Shown one piece after another: positions 43,879 to 53,284 of a DNA stretch of 62,989 nucleotides. This DNA is from Motiliproteus sp041586615. GTDB lineage: Bacteria; Pseudomonadota; Gammaproteobacteria; Pseudomonadales; Balneatricaceae. The stretch lies in the NCBI GenBank assembly GCA_041586615.1, contig JBFGZS010000019.1, positions 1 through 62,989 on the forward strand, in the 5' to 3' direction. The translations under genes and the position numbers were made by a program. The notes under the pieces are model-generated. The model saw nothing but the letters and a program-made list of their open reading frames with translations. It was not told the origin of the DNA and searched no databases. How positions within the stretch are numbered: the first letter of the stretch is position 1; each line of letters begins with the position of its first letter.

Positions 43879-45255
43879 TTGACTAGTCATTTTTCCTCCC
43901 TCGGACTGCCTGTTCGGCAGTTAGCCAACCTGGAACAACTGGGTTATCAAACCATGACCCCGATCCAGGCCCAGAGCCTGCCGCACGTACTGGCGGGGCG
44001 CGACGTGATCGCCAAAGCCAAGACCGGCAGCGGTAAAACAGCCGCGTTTGCGATCGGCTTGCTGGAGAAGCTGAACCCGCGCTTTTTTGGTGTTCAGGGG
44101 CTGATCCTCTGTCCGACCCGGGAACTCAGTTCCCAGGTGGCCAAGGAGATCCGTCGGTTGGCCCGCTACCGCGATAATATCAAGGTGCTGACCCTGTGCG
44201 GTGGGCAGCCCATTGGGCCGCAGATCGGCTCACTGGAGCACGGTGCACATGTGGTGGTCGGCACTCCGGGACGTATTCAGGATCACCTGCGTAAAGGCAC
44301 CCTGGTGCTGGACGGGGTCAATACCCTGGTGATGGATGAGGCGGATCGCATGCTGGATATGGGCTTTATCGAGCCGATGGAAGCGATTGCCAGCCTGACG
44401 CCTGCTGATCGGCAGACACTGCTGTTTTCTGCCACCTACCCCGAAGGGATTCAGCAATTGAGCGCGCGCTTTCAACGCGACCCGATCGAGGTGAGTGTTG
44501 AAGCGGTGCACAAGAGCAGCCAGATCGAGCAACTGTTCTACCCGAGCGCCCGTGACGAAAAAGGCACGAGCCTCGCGCGTCTGCTCAGTCATTATCACCC
44601 CGAGTCCTGCGTGGTGTTCTGTAATACCAAGCAACAGTGCCGCACGGTGACCGAAGACCTCGAAAGCCGCGGCTTCAGCGCCCAGGCGCTGCATGGTGAC
44701 CTGGAACAGCGTGATCGTGACCTGGTGCTGGTGCGCTTCGCCAACGGCAGCAGTAATGTACTGGTGGCCACCGATGTGGCGGCCCGGGGGCTGGATATCA
44801 GCGAGCTACAGGCGGTGATCAATTATGATCTGTCCCCGCAGGCTGATATTTACGTGCACCGTATTGGTCGCACCGGGCGTGCCGGTCGTGAGGGGTTGGC
44901 GTTAAGTCTGTTTACAGAATCAGAGCGGCACCGCCTGGATGCCATCGCTGAATATCAGGGCCAGCCGGTCAAAATTTGCGCGTTGGAAACGCTGCCCGAA
45001 AATGAGGGTTATGTAGCGCGTCCATCGATGGTGACGTTCTGTATCGACGGGGGGCGTAAAAATAAGGTTCGCCCCGGAGATATTCTGGGGGCGTTGACCG
45101 GTGAAGCCGGAATTGCCGCCAGTGAGGTGGGTAAAATTGATATTACCGACTTCCATGCTTATGTGGCGGTAACGCGTACGGTAGCCAATAAGGCGTTCGG
45201 GCAGTTGCAGAACGGCAAAATCAAGGGGCGCAAGTTTCGGGTTCGCCGCAGCTGA
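43879..45255 (+). CDS. dbpA: ATP-dependent RNA helicase DbpA
   Basis: 458 residues with a DEAD-box core (TPIQAQSLP, AKAKTGSGKT, PTRELSSQ, VMDEADRMLDMGF, SATYPEG, VATDVAARGLDI, HRIGRTGRAG) and the C-terminal DbpA RNA-binding domain (about 385-458, MVTFCIDGGRKNKVRPGDILGAL). That domain directs the enzyme to hairpin 92 of 23S rRNA in 50S assembly. The start is a TTG at 43879; no ATG fits the conserved N-terminus. Confidence 0.93.
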   Translation: MTSHFSSLGLPVRQLANLEQLGYQTMTPIQAQSLPHVLAGRDVIAKAKTGSGKTAAFAIGLLEKLNPRFFGVQGLILCPTRELSSQVAKEIRRLARYRDNIKVLTLCGGQPIGPQIGSLEHGAHVVVGTPGRIQDHLRKGTLVLDGVNTLVMDEADRMLDMGFIEPMEAIASLTPADRQTLLFSATYPEGIQQLSARFQRDPIEVSVEAVHKSSQIEQLFYPSARDEKGTSLARLLSHYHPESCVVFCNTKQQCRTVTEDLESRGFSAQALHGDLEQRDRDLVLVRFANGSSNVLVATDVAARGLDISELQAVINYDLSPQADIYVHRIGRTGRAGREGLALSLFTESERHRLDAIAEYQGQPVKICALETLPENEGYVARPSMVTFCIDGGRKNKVRPGDILGALTGEAGIAASEVGKIDITDFHAYVAVTRTVANKAFGQLQNGKIKGRKFRVRRS

Positions 45256-45364
45256 GTGTCAGCAGATCGCGGTTGCGGGCATCGCTGCCTTTCCACGGCC
45301 GCGGGCTTGGAGGGCGACTGCGGCTAGCGCAGCGTATCCTTTAACTATTCGGATACCATGTTCC

Positions 45365-45438
45365 GTCGGGTTAGGCCACAGGCCGTAACCCGACATGATG
45401 CAGGTATTATCGGATTACGCGGCGCTAATTCGACCTAC
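45365..45438. repeat. REP-like hairpins of the GTCGGGTTA type
   Basis: GTCGGGTTAGGCC-ACA-GGCCGTAACCCGAC (45365-45394) is a near-perfect hairpin. A second, weaker unit (TCGGATTA ... TAATTCGACCTAC) follows to 45438. GTCGGGTTA hairpins ending in CCTAC are common intergenic repeats in gammaproteobacteria. It lies between dbpA and the DUF2750 gene, which converge. Confidence 0.65.
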
Positions 45439-45472
45439 AACACACGAATAGCGAGTCTTTACGCTGTGCTCG

Positions 45473-45835
45473 TTAAGCGTTTTCGTCGAGCAGCGCTTTG
45501 GCCAGCTCCAGGGGTTCAATTTCCAGCCCCGCCAGCTCAGAATTCCAGTTGGTGCCGATTAGGATGCTATCTGCATCCATATCTTTCAGCCATTCGGCAA
45601 CAAACGCTTCCAATTCGATAGACACGGTTTCTTTGTCGGCCCATTCGTCACTGCAATGGGCTTTGGCTTCCGCTTCGTCAGACCAGAAAGGGATGACATC
45701 GGTCTCTTCGTACTCTTCTGAATCACACACCACCCAGCCCTCGGGTGAGCTCAGCCCCCAGATCTTGCCAGTCGCTTTGATCCCCTCGACGAAGGTGCGG
45801 TAGTTCTGTTGAAGGTCGTCAGTTAACTGGCTCAT
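45473..45835 (-). CDS. DUF2750 family protein
   Basis: A 120-residue acidic protein from ATG 45835. KIWGLSSPEGWVVC and VIPFWSDEAEAKAHC are the recognisable DUF2750 blocks, and VEIEPLEL-like C-terminal residues also fit. No membrane or signal segment. Function unknown; it stands alone. Confidence 0.85.
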   Translation of the reverse strand: MSQLTDDLQQNYRTFVEGIKATGKIWGLSSPEGWVVCDSEEYEETDVIPFWSDEAEAKAHCSDEWADKETVSIELEAFVAEWLKDMDADSILIGTNWNSELAGLEIEPLELAKALLDENA

Positions 45836-46038
45836 AGGCTGTGCTCTCTCGGTAGTAACGGATAATGGCTGCATCATACTCGTCTATGTCGGCAGCGGAT
45901 ACTCGGGATTGCTTTCTTTATCGCGCCTATTGGAGAGGGCTGTAATCATGCTGAGCCGCGCAATGTTTTTGTCGCTATCGATTGTCCTGCCTGCCCCCTG
46001 ATAGATCGGTACAGCAGATCGATCTGGCGGTTTAAGGT

Positions 46039-46941
46039 TTAGCCTGCCGCCGTCCCGTCGGCGGGCAGTTCGTTACACAGCGACAGCCAACGTTGAATGC
46101 CCGCGCTGCGGTATTTATGGCGGTGCAGAATAAAATAAAACCAGCGTTTAAAGTCGCGCTGCGGCACGCTCAAGGGGACCAGTGTGTTATGCCGGAAGGC
46201 TTCCTGCAAGGCGATACGTGACAGGCAGCCGACGCCAAGTCCGGCTTCTACGGCACGCTTTATGGCCTCGGTGTGCTGGAGCTCGAGCACAATATTCAGC
46301 GCCGGCAACAGGCCGTGTAAGGCGCGCTCAAAGGTCTGCCGGGTGCCGGAGCCCTGTTCACGTAGCACCCAGCCTGCACTGATTAAATCGGCATCGTTAA
46401 GTTGCGCCTTAGTGGCCAGCGGGTGATCCGGGGCACAGAACACCACCAGCTCGTCGGCGCGCCAGGGCGTGATCTGCAATTCAGGGTGCTGCATCTCACC
46501 TTCGATCAGCCCCACATCCAGCTCGAACGACGCCACCTGACGGGCGATCTCGCGGGTATTGGCGACCTGTAGGCTGACGGGGGCATCCTTGGCTTCGGCC
46601 ATGTACTGCGAGATGAGCGGTACCATCAGGTAATTACCGATGGTGAGGGTCGCGCCGACCTTCAGCGGTCCGGCGTCGGCATGCCGATCAAGGTCGCGCT
46701 GCAGGGCACGTGCCTGCTCCATCAGTGCTTCGGCGCGGGGCTGTAGCTGTCGCCCCAGTTCATTCAGTTGCAGCCGTTTGCCGATCCGATCGAAGAGCTG
46801 AATATCGAATTGCTGTTCCAGATCTTTTAGTGCACTGCTGGCGGCGCTCTGCGACATGGCGAGTACGTGGGCGGCGCGGGTGATGTTTTGCTGGTGTGCC
46901 GTTTCGAGAAAGACCTCCAGCTGACGCAGGCTGTAGCGCAT
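46039..46941 (-). CDS. finR: LysR-type regulator of fpr (FinR)
   Basis: A 300-residue LysR regulator: HTH at about residues 4-62 (NITRAAHVLAMSQSAASSAL), effector domain from about 90. It is divergent from fpr, separated by 145 bp, which is the arrangement of FinR in Pseudomonas, where it activates fpr under oxidative and iron stress. The call rests on this synteny plus family; a CysB-like role is less likely. Confidence 0.85.
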   Translation of the reverse strand: MRYSLRQLEVFLETAHQQNITRAAHVLAMSQSAASSALKDLEQQFDIQLFDRIGKRLQLNELGRQLQPRAEALMEQARALQRDLDRHADAGPLKVGATLTIGNYLMVPLISQYMAEAKDAPVSLQVANTREIARQVASFELDVGLIEGEMQHPELQITPWRADELVVFCAPDHPLATKAQLNDADLISAGWVLREQGSGTRQTFERALHGLLPALNIVLELQHTEAIKRAVEAGLGVGCLSRIALQEAFRHNTLVPLSVPQRDFKRWFYFILHRHKYRSAGIQRWLSLCNELPADGTAAG

Positions 46942-47086
46942 TATTAGTTTTTCCGATTATATAAATAAGAATAACGTGTTTTGTCGATAGGTTAACGCCG
47001 GGTTACTGTTACTTCAAGCGATAAGAATCTTCATTTCTATTACGTTTGGTTATATAGCAACAGGTTATATCTATAGAGGATTTACC

Positions 47087-47860
47087 ATGACCGCTCTGCT
47101 GCAAGAAGAAGTCACCAGTGTTCACCACTGGAACGATACGCTGTTCAGTTTTAAGACCAGCCGCTCGCCGGGATTTCGCTTCAAGAATGGCCATTTTACG
47201 ATGATGGGGCTTGAGCACGAGGGACGGCCTTTGCTGCGTGCATACAGCATCGCCAGTGCTAATTATGAAGAGGAACTGGAGTTTTTCAGCATCAAAGTGG
47301 CCGATGGTCCGCTGACGTCCAAATTACAGAATGTGCAGGTCGGCGATCAGATCCTGATCAGCCGCAAGCCAACCGGAACCCTGATCCAGGATCACCTGTT
47401 ACCGGGGCGTAACCTGTATCTGATCAGCACCGGAACAGGTCTGGCACCATTTATCAGTATCATCAAGGATCCGGAGATCTACGAACAGTACGATAAGGTG
47501 ATCCTGACCCACGGCACCCGTTATATCTCGGAGCTGGCCTATGGGGACCTGATCTCGCGTGAATTGCCTGACAATGAGTATTTCGGTGACCTGGTGCGCG
47601 ATAAGCTACTTTATTATCCGACCGTAACCCGGGAGCCATTTCGCAACCAGGGACGGCTGACCGACCTGCTGCAGTCGGGCCAATTAAGCCGGGATCTGGG
47701 ACTAGAGCCCCTTAGCCTGGAAAACGATCGGTTTATGATCTGTGGCAGCCCGTCGATGTTGAAGGATACCTGTGCGATATTGGATGCACAGGGCTTTAAT
47801 GAGGCCCGCCACGGTGATCAGGGCCATTACGTGATTGAGCGGGCCTTTGTTGAGCGCTGA
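47087..47860 (+). CDS. fpr: Ferredoxin/flavodoxin--NADP+ reductase Fpr
   Basis: A 257-residue flavoprotein. FAD motif RAYSIASANYEEELEF (about 50), NADP-binding STGTGLAPFIS (about 111), CGSPSMLKD (about 220) and a C-terminal GHYVIERAFVER where the aromatic-to-Phe end of bacterial subclass I Fpr is retained. It shuttles electrons between NADPH and ferredoxin for Fe-S repair and redox stress. GAGGA precedes the ATG, and FinR is divergent. Confidence 0.94.
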   Translation: MTALLQEEVTSVHHWNDTLFSFKTSRSPGFRFKNGHFTMMGLEHEGRPLLRAYSIASANYEEELEFFSIKVADGPLTSKLQNVQVGDQILISRKPTGTLIQDHLLPGRNLYLISTGTGLAPFISIIKDPEIYEQYDKVILTHGTRYISELAYGDLISRELPDNEYFGDLVRDKLLYYPTVTREPFRNQGRLTDLLQSGQLSRDLGLEPLSLENDRFMICGSPSMLKDTCAILDAQGFNEARHGDQGHYVIERAFVER

Positions 47861-47863
47861 TAT

Positions 47864-47978
47864 GAAGGCGGCAACGTAATAGCGAGCACAAAATGTCGTC
47901 TTGGCATCAATTGATCTCGGTGAGACGCGGCGTGTGCGACAAGGAATAACGAAGACGGCGCGTTTCGCGGTGAATAGC
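47864..47978 (+). repeat. Interspersed intergenic repeat, copy D (divergent)
   Basis: Starts four bases after the fpr stop: AAGGCGGCAACGTAATAGCG, then AGCACAAAATGTCGTCTTGG, matching the 5' module of copies A, B and E. The hairpin block is replaced by an unrelated sequence with GTGAGACG and GACAAGG at the expected spacing. It ends near GGTGAATAG. Confidence 0.65.
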
Positions 47979-48108
47979 AACGGTCACGGACTATCGTTGC
48001 TCGCCGATGCGAGCTAGACTGCCCACCCTCAGGCACGGTTCGGCTTGACGAAGCCGCGAACACGTAAAGCCCCTACGTTACCCTAGCACTTACAGCGGAG
48101 ACGCCCCC

Positions 48109-48945
48109 ATGGCAGCTATCGGCAAGTACAATCGACTCCGAGTCGTCAAACAGAAGGATTTTGGCCTTTATCTCGACGGCGAGAATCTGGGCGAAATTTT
48201 GCTGCCCAAGCGCTATGTGCCCGAGCATTGCCGCATCGGGGCCGAGCTGGATGTGTTTATCTACCTCGATTCCGAAGATTGTCTGATCGCAACCACGGAG
48301 CACCCCCTGGCAGAAGTAGGGGGGGTTGCTTATCTGCGCGTGGCGTCGGTAGGCCCGGTGGGCGCGTTTATGAACTGGGGGTTGCCGAAAGATCTGCTGG
48401 TTCCTTTTGGCGAGCAGAAGCGGCCAATGGAGGAAGACCGCTCTTATCTGGTGTATGTGTACCTGGATAACAGTAACCGAATCGCCGGATCGACCAAGCT
48501 GGACCGTCACCTGAGCAAGGTCGCGCCCAGCTACCGTGAGAATCAGGAAGTCGAAATGATTATCGCGGAGCGAACCGACCTGGGGGTTAAGGCGATCATC
48601 AATAACAGCCACTGGGGTGTTGTGCATAATGCGGATATTTTTCAGGCGGTGCGGTTTGGCCAGAAGGTGACGGGCTATATCAAGCAGATCCGCCCGGACG
48701 GCAAGATCGATCTCTTTCTGCAGAAACCGGGCTACGGGCAAATTGATGAATTAGGACAAAAAATTCTGGATCGTCTGACGCAGGAAGGCGGCTTCCTGGC
48801 GGTCAGCGATAAGAGCGATCCGGAAAAGATTACCCAGATGTTCAGCGCCAGTAAAAAACGGTTCAAAATGGCGATAGGTGGGCTGTATAAGCAGAAGCTG
48901 ATTCGGATCGAAAAGGACGGAATCTATCTGGTGGGCGAATCCTGA
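48109..48945 (+). CDS. cvfB: S1-domain RNA-binding protein CvfB
   Basis: A 278-residue protein with three S1-like beta barrels (first about 1-65 with KDFGLYLDGENLGEILLPK, second about 75-140, third about 150-215) and a C-terminal winged helix (about 225-278, GGLYKQKLIRIEKDGIYL). This is the CvfB/YitL layout. It is named after a virulence regulator of Staphylococcus; its role in gammaproteobacteria is not settled. Confidence 0.9.
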   Translation: MAAIGKYNRLRVVKQKDFGLYLDGENLGEILLPKRYVPEHCRIGAELDVFIYLDSEDCLIATTEHPLAEVGGVAYLRVASVGPVGAFMNWGLPKDLLVPFGEQKRPMEEDRSYLVYVYLDNSNRIAGSTKLDRHLSKVAPSYRENQEVEMIIAERTDLGVKAIINNSHWGVVHNADIFQAVRFGQKVTGYIKQIRPDGKIDLFLQKPGYGQIDELGQKILDRLTQEGGFLAVSDKSDPEKITQMFSASKKRFKMAIGGLYKQKLIRIEKDGIYLVGES

Positions 48946-49082
48946 GCACAATGTTGTGCTGTCATGGCGGCTTCAGGGCCTGATAGCTGGCCGTCATTAC
49001 TCCAATAGACCTATTGATCTGCTGACAGAGAATGCGATGAGTCGTGAATAGCACGCGCTTATTTTATTCGATCTGTGGCTTG

Positions 49083-49120
49083 AGCCGTACCCAATGCAGC
49101 ACCGCGCATTGGGTACGGCT
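49083..49120. terminator. Perfect 15-bp hairpin between cvfB and hemH
   Basis: AGCCGTACCCAATGC-AGCACCGC-GCATTGGGTACGGCT lies between two converging genes, 15 bp from the hemH stop. There is no T run on either side, so the terminator call is tentative. Confidence 0.5.
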
Positions 49121-49135
49121 AGCCTGAGCGGTCGC

Positions 49136-50158
49136 TCAAGGCATCAAGGGCGCTCGCTCACACAGCGTGTTTAAGGCGCGGGCCCAATCCGGGTGGTCGT
49201 TCAGGCAGGGTACCAAGACCAGTTCTTCGCCGCCGGCGGCACGGAACTGCTCAAGGCCTCGGTCGCCAATCTCTTCCAGCGTTTCGATACAATCGGCCAC
49301 AAAGGCCGGACACATGACCAGCAGTTTTTTCACACCCTGTTGGGCGAGAGCCTCCAGCGTCGCTTCCGTATAGGGCTCGATCCATTTTGCCCGGCCCAAT
49401 CGCGATTGAAACGAAACAGACCACGTGCCCTCGGCGAGGCCTGCGCGCTGGGCAAACGCTTCGGCACTGCGCAGGCATTGCGCCCGGTAGCAGGTTGAGA
49501 GGACTTGCGGTGACGCGCTCTGGCAACAGTTTTCATTGTTCAGGCAGTGGTTCGTCGTATCAAGCTTGTGCAGGTGGCGCTCGGGTAAACCATGGAAGCT
49601 CATCAGCAGGTGGTCGTAATCCTGCGCCAGCGGTTCGAGTGTGCTGGCGACCAGGGCATCGAGGTATTCCGGCTGATCGTAAAAGGGGGCTAAGAGCGAG
49701 AATGTTATCGGCAGATTATGTTCGCTAACGACGCGCTTGGCTTCTTCGACCACCGTGGTCACGGTGCTATCGGCAAACTGCGGGTAGAGCGGTGCCAGGG
49801 TGACGTTTTGAATACCCTGTTTGGCGAGGCGGGTCAGGGTCGTTTCCAGCGACGGTTCGCCGTAGCGCATGGCCAGCTCAACCGGGCCTTGTTGCCAGTG
49901 TTCCCGCATGCGTTGATGCAGACGCTGACTCAACACGACCAGCGGCGAACCTTCTTCCCACCAGATCGAGGCGTAGGCCTTGGCGGACTGCTCCGGGCGC
50001 TTGACGAGAATCAGTGAAACCAGCAGGCGACGTACCGGCCAGGGCAGGTCAATAACGTAAGGATCCATCAGAAATTGGTTGAGGTAGCGGCGAACGTCGG
50101 CCACCTGGGTCGATGCCGGGGAACCCAAATTGACCAGTAACAGTGCGTGATCCGTCAT
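49136..50158 (-). CDS. hemH: Ferrochelatase HemH
   Basis: A 340-residue enzyme inserting iron into protoporphyrin IX, the last haem step. The N-terminal LLLVNLGSPAS, FLMDPYVIDLP, the catalytic His in LLMSFHGLPERHL and VMCPAFVADCIETLEEI are conserved ferrochelatase blocks. ATG 50158 has AGGA seven bases upstream; the longer frame is unsupported. NENCCQ is a Cys-rich feature but not a clear Fe-S ligand set. Confidence 0.94.
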   Translation of the reverse strand: MTDHALLLVNLGSPASTQVADVRRYLNQFLMDPYVIDLPWPVRRLLVSLILVKRPEQSAKAYASIWWEEGSPLVVLSQRLHQRMREHWQQGPVELAMRYGEPSLETTLTRLAKQGIQNVTLAPLYPQFADSTVTTVVEEAKRVVSEHNLPITFSLLAPFYDQPEYLDALVASTLEPLAQDYDHLLMSFHGLPERHLHKLDTTNHCLNNENCCQSASPQVLSTCYRAQCLRSAEAFAQRAGLAEGTWSVSFQSRLGRAKWIEPYTEATLEALAQQGVKKLLVMCPAFVADCIETLEEIGDRGLEQFRAAGGEELVLVPCLNDHPDWARALNTLCERAPLMP

Positions 50159-50533
50159 GCGGTGTCCTATTTCAGTAGTGGTCAGGCGTTGCCGCCTTGG
50201 CCGTGGTAATTTTTTTGACGTGGCAATGGGTCGTACGGACTGGCGTTTACCTTCCAATCCGACGCTTACCCGTGGCTGCTGTCGGAAGCGCATTTTTTCA
50301 TGCCCCTACCAATATTGGCAAACCTCTGTGATCCGATCGTTGGAAAAATGCGTTAAAAAGCGACCTTGACGCGGTCCTGCGCAGTAAATAGTGCAAGGAA
50401 TGCGGGTATTGATGCTAGATTGATCTGGACGAGGTCGCTTTTTTCTCCGGCGACGCTGAGTTCAGCAGGATGGCAGGCCGTTTGGCGCCTGTGCGTTAAC
50501 GTAAAATAGATAAGCGTAAGGATGGTAAATGCT
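50159..50533. other. Divergent intergenic region between hemH and ppc
   Basis: 375 bp carrying both promoters. At 50403-50428 GGGTATTGATGCTAGATTGAT resembles the tail of the interspersed repeat. A T-rich run (50438-50445) follows. No riboswitch or operator was recognised. Confidence 0.35.
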
Positions 50534-53152
50534 ATGCAGGATCGAATGGCTCCATTGCGTGACGATGTGCGTCTGTTGGGGGATTGTCTGGGCGACGCGA
50601 TCCGTAATCAGATCGGCGAACCGGGTGTGGCGCGCATTGAGCAGATTCGGGCGCTGGCCAAGGCTGGCCGGCAGGGGGATACGGCAGCGCAGCTGCAATT
50701 GGCGCAGACCCTTAAAAGTCTGGGCGATGATGAGCTGCTCCCGGTTGCCCGGGCATTTAATCAATTTCTTAATCTGGCTAACCTCGCGGAAGAGCACCAT
50801 CGTATCCGTCGCCGTAACGAAGCGCAGGGCGGTGAGGCGCTGCAGGCCCTTCTCCAGGGTTTGGTGGATAAAGGCGTTAGTCCACAGGCCATTATGGCCG
50901 CGATTCGCCAACAGCAGGTCGAACTGGTTCTGACGGCCCATCCCACCGAAGCCAATCGACGTACCCTGATTATGAAATATGACAGTATGGCGGCAAGCCT
51001 GGCGGACCTGGAACGAGAGCCCGAAGGCAGCCAGGGATACCGCCGCTCATTGGCACGCTTGCGCGAACTGATCAGTCAGGCCTGGCATACCGATGAAATT
51101 CGCAAGGTCCGACCGACACCTCTGGATGAAGCCAAGTGGGGCTTTGCGGTGATCGAGAACTCTATCTGGCAGGCGCTACCGGAGTTTCTGCGCCAGTTTG
51201 ATGAGGCGCTGGAGGCGGTGCTGGGCCAGCGGCTGCCGGTTGAGGTGGCGCCGGTACGCTTTGCGTCCTGGATGGGGGGCGATCGTGACGGCAACCCTTA
51301 TGTGACGGCGGAAGTCACCCGGCAAGCGATATTGCTGGGGCGCTGGATGGCCGCTGATCTCTATCTGCGTGATATCGAACAGCTCAACCTTGAACTTTCC
51401 ATGCACCAGGCTTCCGATGAACTGCGCCAGCAGACCGGTGATGCCGCGGAGCCTTATCGGCATGTGATGCGCGCGGTGCGCGACCGCTTGATCGCTACCC
51501 GGCGTTGGGCCCAGGCAAGCCTGAAAAGTGAACAGGCACCTACCGAAGACGTGCTGCTTTGTCCTCAGGATCTACTCGAGCCGTTGCGGCTCTGCGATCG
51601 GTCACTGCGCGAGGCGGGTATGGCGTTGATTGCCGATGGTCAGTTGCGTGACACCCTGCGCCGGGTGTGCTGTTTTGGTCTGGGGTTAGTGCGGGTGGAT
51701 ATACGCCAAAACGCCGAACGGCATCGCGCCGTGTTCGCCGAACTGTGCAACCATTACGCGCTCGGTGACTACGCGGCCTGGAGTGAAGCGGACAAGCAGG
51801 CGTTTTTGCTGCGGGAGTTGCAGAACCGGCGCCCGCTGTTTCCCCGTCACTGGCAACCTTCCGCCGACGTGCAGGAGGTGCTGGATACCTGTCGTGTCGT
51901 CGCGCAGCAAAAAGACGATGTACTTGGCGCCTATGTGATCTCCATGGCCAGCGCGCCGTCGGATGTTCTCAGCGTGATGCTGCTATTGCAGGAAGCCGGT
52001 GTGCACCATCCGATGCGGGTGGTGCCATTGTTTGAAACGCTGGCCGACCTGGATCAGGCTCAGTCCTGTATGGCGCAGTTACTGGCGATCGACTGGTACC
52101 GTGAGTACATCAATGGCGACCTGGAGGTCATGATTGGCTACTCTGACTCGGCGAAGGATGCGGGGCAGTTGGCAGCGGCCTGGGGACAGTATCGGGCGCA
52201 AGATCAATTGGCAACGCTGTGCCGCGAACACGGGGTACACCTCACCTTGTTCCATGGGCGTGGAGGCTCGGTAGGGCGCGGTGGTGGTCCGAGCCACAGC
52301 GCCATCCTGGCTCAACCGCCGGGTTCTGTGCAAGGACGACTTCGGGTTACCGAGCAGGGCGAAATGATCCGGTTTAAATTTGGTATGCCCGATATCGCCG
52401 TACGCAACCTGGAACTGTACAGTGCCGCTGTGTTGGAAGCGACCTTGGCTCCCCCTGAACCGGCTCCGCAGGCCTGGGTTGCCCGGATGGACGCGTTGGC
52501 GGCTATCGCTTGTCAGGCGTACCGGCAGGTCGTGCGCGACGACCCGGATTTCGTCGCCTATTTTCGCGCCGGTACCCCCGAGCAGGAACTCTCCAAATTA
52601 CCCTTGGGCAGTCGGCCTGCCAAGCGGCGGGTCGATGGCGGCATCGAAAGTTTGCGCGCGATACCCTGGATCTTTGCCTGGACCCAGATCCGCCTGATGT
52701 TGCCCGCCTGGCTGGGTAGCGAAGCCGCGTTGGCCCATGCCCAGCAGCAGGGCTGGATCGAGCAGCTGCGCGAGATGTATCGCGAGTGGCCCTTTTTTCG
52801 TGCCTATCTCGACCTGCTGGAGATGGTGTTGGCTAAGACAGACCTGGGCATTGCTGAACTCTACGAACAGCGCCTGGTGCCCGCGTCGCTGCACCCTTTG
52901 GGAAGGCAACTGCGTGAGCGCCAAGAACAGGTAGTGGCGCTGGTTAAGCAGCTGAAACAAAGTGATTGCGTGATGGAGGATAACCCCGTCATTCTGCACT
53001 CTATCGAGGTGCGCAACCCTTATATCGACCCGCTGCATCACCTGCAGGCAGAACTGTTGGGGCGCGATCGAGCCCATTCCGATGATCGGGTCGAGCAGGC
53101 ATTGATGGTCACGATGGCGGGTATTGCCGCCGGGTTGCGCAATACGGGTTAG
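50534..53152 (+). CDS. ppc: Phosphoenolpyruvate carboxylase Ppc
   Basis: An 872-residue enzyme making oxaloacetate from PEP and bicarbonate. LTAHPTEANRR contains the first catalytic His; FHGRGGSVGRGGGP and VMIGYSDSAKDAG are the other signature blocks, and the conserved C-terminal NTG ends the chain. The ATG at 50534 is preferred (AAGGATGG eight bases upstream) over ATG 50522. Length is normal. Confidence 0.96.
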   Translation: MQDRMAPLRDDVRLLGDCLGDAIRNQIGEPGVARIEQIRALAKAGRQGDTAAQLQLAQTLKSLGDDELLPVARAFNQFLNLANLAEEHHRIRRRNEAQGGEALQALLQGLVDKGVSPQAIMAAIRQQQVELVLTAHPTEANRRTLIMKYDSMAASLADLEREPEGSQGYRRSLARLRELISQAWHTDEIRKVRPTPLDEAKWGFAVIENSIWQALPEFLRQFDEALEAVLGQRLPVEVAPVRFASWMGGDRDGNPYVTAEVTRQAILLGRWMAADLYLRDIEQLNLELSMHQASDELRQQTGDAAEPYRHVMRAVRDRLIATRRWAQASLKSEQAPTEDVLLCPQDLLEPLRLCDRSLREAGMALIADGQLRDTLRRVCCFGLGLVRVDIRQNAERHRAVFAELCNHYALGDYAAWSEADKQAFLLRELQNRRPLFPRHWQPSADVQEVLDTCRVVAQQKDDVLGAYVISMASAPSDVLSVMLLLQEAGVHHPMRVVPLFETLADLDQAQSCMAQLLAIDWYREYINGDLEVMIGYSDSAKDAGQLAAAWGQYRAQDQLATLCREHGVHLTLFHGRGGSVGRGGGPSHSAILAQPPGSVQGRLRVTEQGEMIRFKFGMPDIAVRNLELYSAAVLEATLAPPEPAPQAWVARMDALAAIACQAYRQVVRDDPDFVAYFRAGTPEQELSKLPLGSRPAKRRVDGGIESLRAIPWIFAWTQIRLMLPAWLGSEAALAHAQQQGWIEQLREMYREWPFFRAYLDLLEMVLAKTDLGIAELYEQRLVPASLHPLGRQLRERQEQVVALVKQLKQSDCVMEDNPVILHSIEVRNPYIDPLHHLQAELLGRDRAHSDDRVEQALMVTMAGIAAGLRNTG

Positions 53153-53215
53153 GTCGAGAGTGGGGTCGGACGGGTCTGGCCCCCGGCCCTTTTGGCGGCG
53201 GATTTGCCGGGTGCA

Positions 53216-53244
53216 TTGAGTCGTAGGCGACGACGACGTAGAAT
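53216..53244 (+). promoter_or_regulatory. Candidate sigma-70 promoter of the glrK operon
   Basis: TTGAGT (53216-53221), a 17-bp spacer, then TAGAAT (53239-53244). A start near 53251 would leave a short leader before glrK (ATG 53285). Confidence 0.45.
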
Positions 53245-53284
53245 AGCTGATCTTTTTTTGTACAGTACCGGGTTTCTTTCCCTT

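Noticed and set aside
47909..47920. ATCAATTGAT palindrome in repeat copy D as an FNR box
   Set aside because: The half-sites are in the wrong order (ATCAA then TTGAT), not TTGAT-N4-ATCAA.
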